Below are positions 24,993 through 33,295 of a DNA stretch of 64,000 nucleotides, in pieces; position 1 is the stretch's first letter, and every line of letters starts with the position of its first letter. The notes below the pieces were generated by a model, which was not told where the DNA came from, did no database searches, and saw nothing but the letters and a program-made list of their open reading frames with translations. The position numbers were made by a program, and so were the translations under genes. Source of the DNA: Agromyces sp. LHK192 (lineage in GTDB: Bacteria; Actinomycetota; Actinomycetes; Actinomycetales; Microbacteriaceae); the NCBI RefSeq assembly GCF_004006235.1, contig NZ_CP034753.1, positions 682,001 through 746,000 on the forward strand, in the 5' to 3' direction.

Positions 24993-26018
24993 TCACCGTG
25001 CGAGCCGCACGGTGCTCGAGCGCACCACCAGCCTGGTCGGCAACGGGGCGCCCGAGTCGGGCAGCGGATCGGCGTCGGGCCCCTCGCCGAGCAGTCGGAG
25101 CACGACGCCGACCGCGGTTGCGCCCTGGGCCCCGGGATCCTGTTCGACGGTCGTGAGGCCGAACAGCTCGGCGTACTCGTGGCCGTCGACGCCGATCACC
25201 GAGAGGTCTCCCGGCACCGCGATGCCGAGTCGGTCGGCCGCGCGCATCAGCCCGAACGCCATCTCGTCGGACGCCGTGAACACGGCCGTCGGGCGTCGCC
25301 CGGGGTGGCCGAGCAGTTGCAGGCCCGACTCGTACCCGCCGGGCAGGCTCATCTCGGCCTCGAGCACGTCGGCACGTCCCGCGGGCGTCAGGCCGGCGGC
25401 CGACATCGCCTCGAGGAAGCCGCGCCGACGCGCCCCCGGCACCGCGTGCGGATTCGCCGCGGCGCCCGTGCCGGCGAGATGCGCGATGCGCGAGTGCCCC
25501 AGGTGCAGCAGGTGCTCGGTCGCGAGCTGTCCGGCGGCCCGGTCGTCGATCGCGAGCCGCGCGGCACCGGTTCCGCTGCCGCCGAGCAGCACGACGGGCT
25601 TGTCGCGCTGGTCGAGCGAGGCCAGCTCGGATGCCTCGAGGTCGATGCCGACCGAGAGCACCGCGTCGACGCGCTTGCGCTTGAGGAAGTAGTCGAAGAC
25701 CCGGTCGCGCTCGGCCCCGGGCGCGCCGACGTGGTAGAGCATGAGGTCGTACCCGGCGGCCAGCAGTGTGCGTTCGACACCCTCGAGCACCTCGCCGTAG
25801 AACCACCGGTTCACGTGGGGGATGATCACGCCGACCGTCTTCGTGCGTCCGGTGACGAGGCTCGCTGCGTCGGGCGAGGCGACGTAGCCGATCTGCGCCG
25901 CGGCCTGCTCGACGCGGAGCCGGGTGGCCGGCGCGACGTGGCCCCGCCCCGAGAGGGCGCGCGATGCGGTCGCCTTGGACACCCCGGCGAGGCGCGCCAC
26001 ATCGGAGATCGCGGCCAC
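24993..26018 (-). CDS. LacI-family regulator of the alpha-glucoside-like importer
   Basis: This 341-residue repressor has the HTH AISDVARLAGVSKATASRAL (residues about 3-22) and an effector domain ending in PTRLVVRSSTVRLAR. The GTG start at 26018-26016 has GGAGG 4 nt upstream and places the HTH at the very N terminus. It is divergent from the binding-protein gene at 26290; two GalR/LacI boxes lie between. It probably represses that operon and itself. Just past its stop the last about 16 bases are duplicated imperfectly (24968-24984), a small local duplication. Confidence 0.92.
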   Translation of the reverse strand: MAAISDVARLAGVSKATASRALSGRGHVAPATRLRVEQAAAQIGYVASPDAASLVTGRTKTVGVIIPHVNRWFYGEVLEGVERTLLAAGYDLMLYHVGAPGAERDRVFDYFLKRKRVDAVLSVGIDLEASELASLDQRDKPVVLLGGSGTGAARLAIDDRAAGQLATEHLLHLGHSRIAHLAGTGAAANPHAVPGARRRGFLEAMSAAGLTPAGRADVLEAEMSLPGGYESGLQLLGHPGRRPTAVFTASDEMAFGLMRAADRLGIAVPGDLSVIGVDGHEYAELFGLTTVEQDPGAQGATAVGVVLRLLGEGPDADPLPDSGAPLPTRLVVRSSTVRLAR

Positions 26019-26077
26019 AGCGCCTCCCTCCGTCGGGTGGTTCCGGGGCGAGCATAGCGCCATGCGGCGGTCGGTGC

Positions 26078-26248
26078 TGGAATCGGTTCCAGACCGTGGA
26101 TCCGATGCGACGCTCCGGCCGGGCTCGGGAGGTGGTCGCGCTCTCATCGGTGCGGCATCCGACGAGGTCGTGTTTGCCGGATCGTGATCGAGTCGCCCTT
26201 GTGCGTGCCGCCGCGTCTGTCCTAGCGTGGACGCTGGAAACGGTTCCG
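26078..26248. promoter_or_regulatory. Two LacI/GalR operators between divergent lacI and importer
   Basis: TGGAATCGGTTCCA at 26078-26091 matches TGNAANCGNTTNCA exactly. TGGAAACGGTTCCG at 26235-26248 matches all but the last base and lies about 40 bp before the binding-protein start, where it would block transcription. The probable regulator is the divergent LacI protein. Confidence 0.75.
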
Positions 26249-26289
26249 GCACCCGGGGCCACCCTGCATTCACTCAACGAGGAGACGAC

Positions 26290-27648
26290 ATGAGACTCAC
26301 ACGGCAACGCCGTTGGTTGGTCCCCGCAGCGGCGGCCGCGGCGGTCGGACTGGCCCTCACCGGTTGCACCGGCGACATCGCCGAGGAGGACGCGGCAGAC
26401 GTCGACTGCACCGACTACGAGGAGTACGGCACCTTCGACGGCGCCGAGGTCACGATGGCGGGCACGATCCTCGACCTCGAGGCCGACCGGCTCGTGGAGT
26501 CGTGGAGCGACTTCGAGTCCTGCACCGGCATCTCGATCGACTACCAGGGCTCGAGCGAGTTCGAGGCGCAGATCGCCGTGCTCGCCGAGGGCGGCAACGC
26601 GCCCGACATCGGCATCGTGCCGCAGCCGGGTCTGCTCGGCCGTCTCGCCGACGGCGGTTGGCTGATCCCGGCCTCGCAGGCGGTCGAGGACCACGTCGAC
26701 GAGTTCTGGTCGGAGGACTGGAAGACGTACGGCACGTACGACGACACCTTCTACGCGGCCCCGCTCATGGCGAGCATCAAGGGCTACATCTGGTACTCGC
26801 CGGCCGAGTTCGAGGAGAAGGGCTACGAGATCCCGAAGACCCTCGACGAGCTCAAGACGCTGTCCGAGACGATCGCGTCGGAGGGCGAGCACAAGCCCTG
26901 GTGCGTCGGCCTCGAGTCCGGCGACGCGACGGGCTGGCCGGGCACCGACTGGATCGAGGACTACGTCCTGCGCCAGCACGGAGCCGACGTGTACGACCAG
27001 TGGGTGACCCACGGCATCCCGTTCAACGACCCGATGATCGTCGAGTCGTTCGACTCGGTCGGCGAGTACCTCAAGAACGAGGACATGGTCAACGGCGGTA
27101 TCGGCGACGTGTCGACGCTCGTGACCGAGGCGTTCCAGACGGCCGGCCTGCCGATCGTCGACGGCGAGTGCTCGCTGCACCACCAGGCCTCGTTCTACGA
27201 GACCTTCTGGAACCCCGAGGGCGGCGATGAGGTCACGGTCGCGTCCGACGGCGACGTCTTCGGCTTCCTGCTCCCGCCGGCGAACGCCGACGACCCGCTG
27301 TCGGTGACCGGCGGCGGCGAGTTCCCGGTCGCGTTCCGTGACGCCGAAGAGGTCGAGGCGGTCCGCGCCTACCTCTCGAGCGACACGTGGGCGAACAACC
27401 GGGTCAGCCTCGGCGGCGTGGTCAGCGCGAACACCGGCGTCGACCCGGAGAACGCGTCGAGCGAGCTGCTCGTGCAGTCGATCGAGATCCTCCAGGACCC
27501 CGAGACGACGTTCCGCTTCGACGGATCCGACCTGATGCCCGGCGCCGTCGGTGCCGACTCCTTCTGGAAGGGCATCGTGGCCTGGGTCGGCGGCGAGAGC
27601 ACGCAGCAGGTCGTGGACGCGGTCGAGTCGAGCTGGCCGGCCACCTGA
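26290..27648 (+). CDS. ABC transporter solute-binding lipoprotein, alpha-glucoside (AglE)-like
   Basis: This 452-residue lipoprotein has signal peptide and lipobox LTGC (Cys near residue 26), and an SBP_bac_1 fold. The sequence VTMAGTILDLEADRLVESW and the ordering SBP, then a permease with an extra N-terminal helix, resemble AglE of alpha-glucoside systems. Several Cys residues after the lipobox (near 39, 79, 207 and 299) may form disulfides. GGAGAC lies 4 nt upstream of the ATG. No glycosidase is encoded next to it, so the sugar would be hydrolysed elsewhere. Substrate is inference from resemblance only. Confidence 0.85.
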   Translation: MRLTRQRRWLVPAAAAAAVGLALTGCTGDIAEEDAADVDCTDYEEYGTFDGAEVTMAGTILDLEADRLVESWSDFESCTGISIDYQGSSEFEAQIAVLAEGGNAPDIGIVPQPGLLGRLADGGWLIPASQAVEDHVDEFWSEDWKTYGTYDDTFYAAPLMASIKGYIWYSPAEFEEKGYEIPKTLDELKTLSETIASEGEHKPWCVGLESGDATGWPGTDWIEDYVLRQHGADVYDQWVTHGIPFNDPMIVESFDSVGEYLKNEDMVNGGIGDVSTLVTEAFQTAGLPIVDGECSLHHQASFYETFWNPEGGDEVTVASDGDVFGFLLPPANADDPLSVTGGGEFPVAFRDAEEVEAVRAYLSSDTWANNRVSLGGVVSANTGVDPENASSELLVQSIEILQDPETTFRFDGSDLMPGAVGADSFWKGIVAWVGGESTQQVVDAVESSWPAT

Positions 27649-27690
27649 CCCGCGCGCCGGGTGGCGCTCGCGCGCTGGGCGCGGAATGAT

Positions 27691-27720
27691 CGAGGGGCGG
27701 GGTGCGAACCCCGCCCCTCG
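27691..27720 (+). terminator. Hairpin between the binding-protein gene and its permeases
   Basis: There is a perfect 13-bp GC-rich stem (27691-27703 with 27708-27720), loop GCGA, 42 nt after the SBP stop and 50 nt before the first permease. It probably works as a partial terminator or RNA-stabilising stem, giving more binding protein than permease. Confidence 0.65.
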
Positions 27721-27770
27721 GCACCCCAGCTGCAACACGGCTGATTTCGACGAAGAAACCGGGAGGCACG

Positions 27771-28739
27771 ATGACGACCGCCGATCTGCTCGGCAAGATC
27801 CTGCAGGTGGTGATGGGCCTCGCGATCTTCGCGGCGGTCGTCGGCCTCCTCATCTTCTTCATCGACAAGGCGCCCAAGAAGGGCCGCGACTACTGGCAGC
27901 TCGCGGGCTTCCTCGCGCCGGCGATGCTGTTCCTGATCGTCGGGCTCGTGTATCCGGCGATCCGCACCTCGCTGCTCGCCTTCCAGAACAACAGCGGCGA
28001 GTGGACGTTCGACAACTTCGTCTGGATGTTCACGCAGCCCGCTGCGATCCGCACCCTGATCAACACCGTGATCTGGGTGCTCTTCGTGCCGACGCTGTCG
28101 ACGATCATCGGGCTCGCCTACGCGGTCTTCATCGACAAGTCACGGGGTGAGAAGTACTACAAGGTCATCCTGTTCATGCCGATCGCGATCTCGTTCGTGG
28201 GCGCCGGCATCATCTGGCGCTTCGTCTACGAGTACAAGGCGCCCGGCCGCGACCAGATCGGCCTGCTCAACGGCATCGTCGTCGCGTTCGGGGGTGAGCC
28301 CGTGCAGTGGCTGCAGACGGATCCGCTGAACACGTTCCTCCTCATCGTCGTGATGATCTGGATCCAGACCGGCTTCGCGATGGTCCTGCTGAGCGCCGCG
28401 ATCAAGGGCGTGCCGACCGAGCAGCTCGAAGCAGCCGAGCTCGACGGCACCAACGCCTGGCAGCGCTTCATCAACGTCACCGTGCCGAGCATCCGAGGGG
28501 CCCTCGTGGTGGTGCTCACCACGATCTCGATCGCCACCCTGAAGGTCTTCGATATCGTCCGCACCATGACCGCCGGAAACTTCAACACCTCCGTGGTCGC
28601 GAACGAGATGTACACCCAGGCGTTCCGCGCGAGCGAGGTCGGAAGGGGCTCGGCGCTGGCGCTGATCCTGTTCCTGCTGGTGCTGCCGATCGTCGTCTAC
28701 AACATCAACGTCCTCCGGAAGCAGAGGGAGATCCGATGA
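27771..28739 (+). CDS. Alpha-glucoside-type ABC transporter permease (AglF-like)
   Basis: This 322-residue permease has an additional N-terminal helix (about 8-30) before the usual six. Its EAA loop reads LEAAELDGTNAWQRFI. The ATG at 27771 is preceded by GGGAGG with 5 nt spacing. The extra helix and the following overlapping permease are characteristic of the AglF/AglG pair. No ATPase gene is next to it, so a shared one is likely. Confidence 0.88.
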   Translation: MTTADLLGKILQVVMGLAIFAAVVGLLIFFIDKAPKKGRDYWQLAGFLAPAMLFLIVGLVYPAIRTSLLAFQNNSGEWTFDNFVWMFTQPAAIRTLINTVIWVLFVPTLSTIIGLAYAVFIDKSRGEKYYKVILFMPIAISFVGAGIIWRFVYEYKAPGRDQIGLLNGIVVAFGGEPVQWLQTDPLNTFLLIVVMIWIQTGFAMVLLSAAIKGVPTEQLEAAELDGTNAWQRFINVTVPSIRGALVVVLTTISIATLKVFDIVRTMTAGNFNTSVVANEMYTQAFRASEVGRGSALALILFLLVLPIVVYNINVLRKQREIR

Positions 28740-29737
28740 GCATCGCACCCGCCGACCTGCCCATCGGCAAGAACCAGGGCACGCTCGAGTCCGCCGCCGA
28801 GACCACCGCCCTCCAGGAGGTGACGGGGGGCAAGGCCGACCGCGTCAAGAAGCGCATGACGTCGCGCACGGCCACGATCGTCTCGCTCATCATCGCCGTG
28901 CTCTGGACCATCCCGACGTTCGGCCTGCTGATCTCGTCGTTCCGTCCCGGCGACCTCGTGCGCACGACGGGGTGGTGGACGATCTTCCAGAACCCCGGCT
29001 TCACGTTCGAGAACTACCAGGACGTGCTGCTGTCGACCTCGTCGTCGTCGCCGCAGCTCGGCGCGTACATCGTGAACTCGATCGCGATCGCGCTGCTCGG
29101 CACGCTCATCCCGCTGGTGTTCGCGACGATGGCCGCGTACGCGTTCGCGTGGATCAAGTTCAAGGGCGCGTCGACGCTGTTCATCCTGGTGTTCGCGCTG
29201 CAGATCGTGCCGCTCCAGATGGCCCTCGTGCCCCTGCTGCAGGTCTTCTCGACCTGGCTGCGACCCATGCAGGCCTGGCTGCACGACGTCGTGCCGATCA
29301 TCCCCGAGCAGAACTACGCACCGGTGTGGCTGGCGCACGCGATGTTCGCCCTGCCGCTCGCGATCTTCCTGCTGCACAACTTCATCGCCGAGATCCCGTC
29401 GGAGGTCATCGAGGCGGCACGAGTCGACGGCGCCACGCACGGCCAGATCTTCTTCCGGATCGTGCTGCCGCTCGCGACGCCCGCGATCGCGTCCTTCGCG
29501 ATCTTCCAGTTCATCTGGGTGTGGAACGACCTGCTCGTCGCCCTGATCTTCTCCGGCGGCACGCAGGACGTCGCGCCGCTGACCCAGCGATTGGCGGAGA
29601 TGGTGGGCTCGAGAGGCCAGGAGTGGGAGCGATTGACCGCCGGAGCGTTCATCTCGATGATCATCCCGCTCGCGGTGTTCTTCGGGCTGCAACGGTACTT
29701 CGTGCGGGGTCTGCTCGCCGGTTCGACGAAGGGCTGA
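28736..29737 (+). CDS. Alpha-glucoside-type ABC transporter permease (AglG-like)
   Basis: This 333-residue permease has a cytoplasmic N-terminal tail of about 45 residues, six helices, and the EAA loop VIEAARVDGATHGQIFF. It overlaps the upstream permease by 4 nt (ATGA). The periplasmic loop between helices 3 and 4 is extended (about residues 170-195), a feature I associate with AglG. It completes the import channel of this locus. Confidence 0.88.
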   Translation: MSIAPADLPIGKNQGTLESAAETTALQEVTGGKADRVKKRMTSRTATIVSLIIAVLWTIPTFGLLISSFRPGDLVRTTGWWTIFQNPGFTFENYQDVLLSTSSSSPQLGAYIVNSIAIALLGTLIPLVFATMAAYAFAWIKFKGASTLFILVFALQIVPLQMALVPLLQVFSTWLRPMQAWLHDVVPIIPEQNYAPVWLAHAMFALPLAIFLLHNFIAEIPSEVIEAARVDGATHGQIFFRIVLPLATPAIASFAIFQFIWVWNDLLVALIFSGGTQDVAPLTQRLAEMVGSRGQEWERLTAGAFISMIIPLAVFFGLQRYFVRGLLAGSTKG

Positions 29738-29784
29738 TCAGCGCCGAGGTCGCCCCGACGGGCGGGGTGAGGGTCATCCGCGCC

Positions 29785-29800
29785 TAGGGTTGACGGGGTG
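29785..29800 (+). promoter_or_regulatory. Leaderless promoter of the ABC exporter gene
   Basis: A -10 element TAGGGT at 29785-29790 lies 7 nt before the GTG at 29798, so transcription should begin at the start codon. This supports GTG 29798 over the in-frame ATG at 29804. Confidence 0.6.
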
Positions 29801-31696
29801 ACGATGCATCAGCGCCCCGCCGGCGCGCAGACCGGGAAGCTGGGCAAGCCCGCGACCCGGATCGGCGCGATGGACGAGGCGGCCCAGCGCGCGCAGAACG
29901 CGGATGCGCCGAAGATCCCGCACCTGATGCGGCGCATCGCCGAGTTGTTCGCGCCGCACCGGACCGAACTGGTGATCACCGTCGCGTTGGTGCTGGTGGG
30001 CGCCGCGCTGAGCGTCATCCCGCCCCTGCTGACCGAGCGGGCCTTCGACGACGGCCTGTTCCCCGTCGGCCCGGACGGGCAGATCGGGGCGCCCGACCTG
30101 CCGGTGCTGACCTGGATCGTGGTCGCGATGCTGGCCGTGTTCGTCGTGTCGTCCCTGCTGGGGGTCTGGCAGACCTGGCTCACCGCGACGGTCGGGAACA
30201 AGGTGATGGGCGCGCTCCGCGTGCGCATGTTCACCCACCTCCAGGGCATGGAGCTGAGCTTCTTCACGCGAACGAAGACCGGCGTGATCCAGTCGCGGCT
30301 GCAGAACGACGTCGGCGGCGTCGCGACGGTGCTGACGAACACCGTCTCGAGCGTGCTCGGCAACACCGTGACGGTGCTCTCCGCGCTCGTCGCGATGCTG
30401 CTCCTGAACTGGCAGCTCACCCTCGTCGCGGTCGTGCTCCTGCCGGTCATGGTGATCGCGCAGCGTCGGGTCGGGCGGGTCCGGGCGAGGATCGCCGCGA
30501 AGACGCAGGAGTCGCTGTCCGAGATGACCGCGATCACCCAGGAGACGCTGTCGGTGTCGGGCATCCTGCTGTCGAAGAGCTTCACCCGCCAGTCCGACGA
30601 AATCGACCGGTACTCCGGTGAGAACGCCAACCAGGTGTCCCTCCAGGTCCGGCAGCAGATGACCGGCCAGTGGTTCTTCGCGATGGTCGGCATCTTCATG
30701 TCCGCGGTCCCCGCGATCGTGTACCTGCTGTCGGGATGGCTCATCACGGGCGGGGCGACCGATGTCACCGCAGGCACGATCGTGGCGTTCACGACGGTGC
30801 AGGCGCGCCTGCTGTTCCCCATGATGGCGTTGATGCGCGTCGCGCTCGACCTGCAGACGTCCGGCGCGCTCTTCGCGCGCATCTTCGAGTACCTCGACCT
30901 GCGGCCGTCGATCACCGATGCGCCCGACGCCCGCGAGGTCGCCGAGGGCGACGCGCTCGGTCGGATCGAGTTCGACCACGTGACCTTCCGCTACCCGGAT
31001 GCCACGGACGAGCGCCCCACCCTGGACGACGTGTCGTTCACGGTCGAGCCCGGGCAGTTCGCCGCGTTCGTCGGGCCGTCCGGTGCGGGCAAGACGACGG
31101 TGTCGTACCTGGTGCCGCGGCTGTACGAGGCATCCGAGGGGGTCGTGCGGTTCGCGGGCGCGGATGTCCGCGACCTCCGGCAGTCGTCGCTCGTGTCGCA
31201 GATCGGCATCGTGAGCCAGGAGACGTACCTGTTCCATGCGTCGATCGCCGACAACCTGCGCTACGCGAAACCGGATGCCACCGACGCCGAACTCGAGGCG
31301 GCGGCCCGCGCCGCGAACATCCACGAGACGATCGCCTCGTTCCCGGAGGGGTACGACACGACGGTCGGCGAGCGCGGCTACCGGCTCTCGGGCGGCGAGA
31401 AGCAGCGCATCGCGATCGCCCGGGTCCTGTTGAAGGACCCGCCCGTCCTCGTGCTCGACGAGGCGACCAGCGCGCTCGACACGATCTCCGAGCGGGTGGT
31501 GCAGCAGGCGCTGGACGACGCGGCACGCGGACGCACCACGATCGCGATCGCGCATCGGCTGTCGACGGTGGTCGCCGCGGACGTGATCTTCGTCGTGGTC
31601 GACGGCCGCATCGTCGAACGCGGCACGCACGCCGAGCTCGTCGTGGCCGGCGGCGTCTACGCGTCGCTGTACCGGGATCAGTCCGACGCGTCGTGA
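29798..31696 (+). CDS. ABC exporter half-transporter (membrane domain fused to ATPase)
   Basis: This 632-residue type IV ABC exporter has six helices in about residues 50-345, then an ATPase with Walker A GPSGAGKTT, signature YRLSGGEKQRIAIAR and Walker B VLVLDEATSALD, and an H-loop in AIAHRLST. Such proteins act as homo- or heterodimers. No second half is adjacent, so a homodimer is likely. Substrate is unknown; the family covers lipids, drugs and peptides. It converges with the DUF305 gene with only 6 bp between the stops. Confidence 0.92.
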   Translation: MTMHQRPAGAQTGKLGKPATRIGAMDEAAQRAQNADAPKIPHLMRRIAELFAPHRTELVITVALVLVGAALSVIPPLLTERAFDDGLFPVGPDGQIGAPDLPVLTWIVVAMLAVFVVSSLLGVWQTWLTATVGNKVMGALRVRMFTHLQGMELSFFTRTKTGVIQSRLQNDVGGVATVLTNTVSSVLGNTVTVLSALVAMLLLNWQLTLVAVVLLPVMVIAQRRVGRVRARIAAKTQESLSEMTAITQETLSVSGILLSKSFTRQSDEIDRYSGENANQVSLQVRQQMTGQWFFAMVGIFMSAVPAIVYLLSGWLITGGATDVTAGTIVAFTTVQARLLFPMMALMRVALDLQTSGALFARIFEYLDLRPSITDAPDAREVAEGDALGRIEFDHVTFRYPDATDERPTLDDVSFTVEPGQFAAFVGPSGAGKTTVSYLVPRLYEASEGVVRFAGADVRDLRQSSLVSQIGIVSQETYLFHASIADNLRYAKPDATDAELEAAARAANIHETIASFPEGYDTTVGERGYRLSGGEKQRIAIARVLLKDPPVLVLDEATSALDTISERVVQQALDDAARGRTTIAIAHRLSTVVAADVIFVVVDGRIVERGTHAELVVAGGVYASLYRDQSDAS

Positions 31697-31702
31697 CCGT
31701 GC

Positions 31703-32479
31703 CTACGGTGTCGTCGTCGTCGGCGGCTCCGGCGGGCCACCGCGCTCCGCGAGCATGCCCTCCATGAGGTCGATCTCGGCGCTCTGGCTGCCCACGATCG
31801 CGCGCGCCAGGCTGAGCACGACCGGCGCATCCGCGCGATCGAGCGCGGCCTCGGCCATCTCGACGGCGCCGCGGTGGTGGGCGATCATCAGTTCGAGGAA
31901 GATCCGCTCCGCCTCGACACCCGTGGCGGCCTCGAGCCGGGCGACCTGCTCGGGCGTCGCGAGCCCCGGCATCGGTTCACCGGGCGCGTGGGCGCCCGGG
32001 CCGCCGGCGGCATCCGAGTGGTCGTGGGCCGAGCCGTCCTTCGCGGGGCGCGTCATCCAGGTCATCGAGGGTTCGGAGCCGGCCTGCGAGAGCCCCCACT
32101 CCTCGAGCCAGCCGTACATCTGCCCGGCCTGCTGCGCCTGCGAGGTCGCGATGTCGTACGAGAGATGGCGGATGTCGTCGGCCTCCGACCGGTCTCGGAC
32201 GAGCATCGCGAGCTCGACGCCCTGGAGGTGGTGCACCTGCATGTCGCGGGCGAATCCGGCGTCGGCGCCGCGGTCGGTCGGGGTCGGGGAACTGAGCGTC
32301 GAGAGCCGGCCGAATGAGAACGCGACGGTCGCGATCACGAGCACCACGACACCGGCCGCGACGATCGCCGCGAGCCGGGCGGGACGCCGGCCCGTCGAGC
32401 CGGTCGACTCGGGTGCGGCGGCGTCGGGTGGGGACGTCGCGGATGCCGCAGTGCCCGCCCCCTCGTCCCCGGAGGTCAT
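31703..32479 (-). CDS. DUF305-family membrane-anchored protein
   Basis: This 258-residue protein has a cytoplasmic low-complexity N terminus (1-33), one membrane helix at about 36-58, and an extracytoplasmic DUF305 domain, a ferritin-like four-helix bundle. His and Met residues are plentiful (MQVHHLQGVELAML, MIAHHRGAVEMAE). The family is often found near copper and metal-handling genes, which fits these potential ligands, but function is not established here. The start overlaps the DUF3105 stop (ATGA), so the two are an operon. Confidence 0.85.
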   Translation of the reverse strand: MTSGDEGAGTAASATSPPDAAAPESTGSTGRRPARLAAIVAAGVVVLVIATVAFSFGRLSTLSSPTPTDRGADAGFARDMQVHHLQGVELAMLVRDRSEADDIRHLSYDIATSQAQQAGQMYGWLEEWGLSQAGSEPSMTWMTRPAKDGSAHDHSDAAGGPGAHAPGEPMPGLATPEQVARLEAATGVEAERIFLELMIAHHRGAVEMAEAALDRADAPVVLSLARAIVGSQSAEIDLMEGMLAERGGPPEPPTTTTP

Positions 32480-33144
32480 GCCCGGCCGGGGGCGTCCACG
32501 CCGCCGGTGCAGAGCGCGCCGGGCTCGGGCACGAGGTCGCTCTTCCAGTACTCCTCGAGGAACTCGGCGATGCGCGCGTCGTCGGCGTCGTCGACCTGCA
32601 GCTGCGTGTTCCAGCCGCTGAGCACGATCGGGGACGGCAGCCCGTCGAACGGCGACAGGATGACGTAGGTCGAGGGCAGCTTCGCGCGCAGCGCCTCGAG
32701 CTCGGCGTCGGCGAGCGACGGGTCGTAGGTGACCCACACCGCGCCGTGCTCGAGCGAGTGGACCGCGTTCTCGTTCGGGACGGGCTCGGTGTAGACGCCG
32801 CAGTTCAGCCACACCGGGTTGTGCTCCCCGCCGGTGGGCGGAGTCTGGGGGTAGTCGACGGCGCCCTGCACGTGGGCCGAGGCGTTGTCGAAGGTCTCGA
32901 CCCCGTCGATCTCCGCCCCCGAGCCGCCGGCCGAGTAGGTCGCGGGCTTCGGCGCGAGCACGAACGCCGCGACGAGCAGGCCGACCACGGCGACGATCGC
33001 GACGATGCCCGATCCGATCGCGATCCGGCGATTCCGCTTGCGCCGCGCCTCCTGCCGGCGGAACTCGGCGAGCTTGGCCTCGCGGTCGGCCGCGCGCTGC
33101 TGCTTCGCGGAGAGACGGGGGGAACCGGCGGGGGGTGTGGGCAC
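32476..33144 (-). CDS. DUF3105-family membrane-anchored protein
   Basis: This 222-residue protein has a highly basic cytoplasmic N terminus (about 10-40), one membrane helix (about 42-64) and an extracellular DUF3105 domain. That domain has the motifs HVQGAVDYPQTPPTGGEHNP, VWLNCGVYTEPVPNENAVHS and LEHGAVWVTYDP, and conserved His and Cys residues. Its pairing with a DUF305 gene is common in actinobacteria as I recall. A shared role in metal binding or envelope redox chemistry is possible but unproven. Confidence 0.85.
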   Translation of the reverse strand: MPTPPAGSPRLSAKQQRAADREAKLAEFRRQEARRKRNRRIAIGSGIVAIVAVVGLLVAAFVLAPKPATYSAGGSGAEIDGVETFDNASAHVQGAVDYPQTPPTGGEHNPVWLNCGVYTEPVPNENAVHSLEHGAVWVTYDPSLADAELEALRAKLPSTYVILSPFDGLPSPIVLSGWNTQLQVDDADDARIAEFLEEYWKSDLVPEPGALCTGGVDAPGRA

Positions 33145-33295
33145 GGTGGCGGCCTTCCGGGGACGTCGGGAGTAGAGGGTCGATCATATTCGAGCGCATG
33201 GAGCTGGACAGGTCCTGCGGAACGCCGTGGAGCCGGCGCCGCCACGGGCGGACGGCGGCGCGATAGGCTCGCGGCAGTCGAAGGGGGATGCCGAC

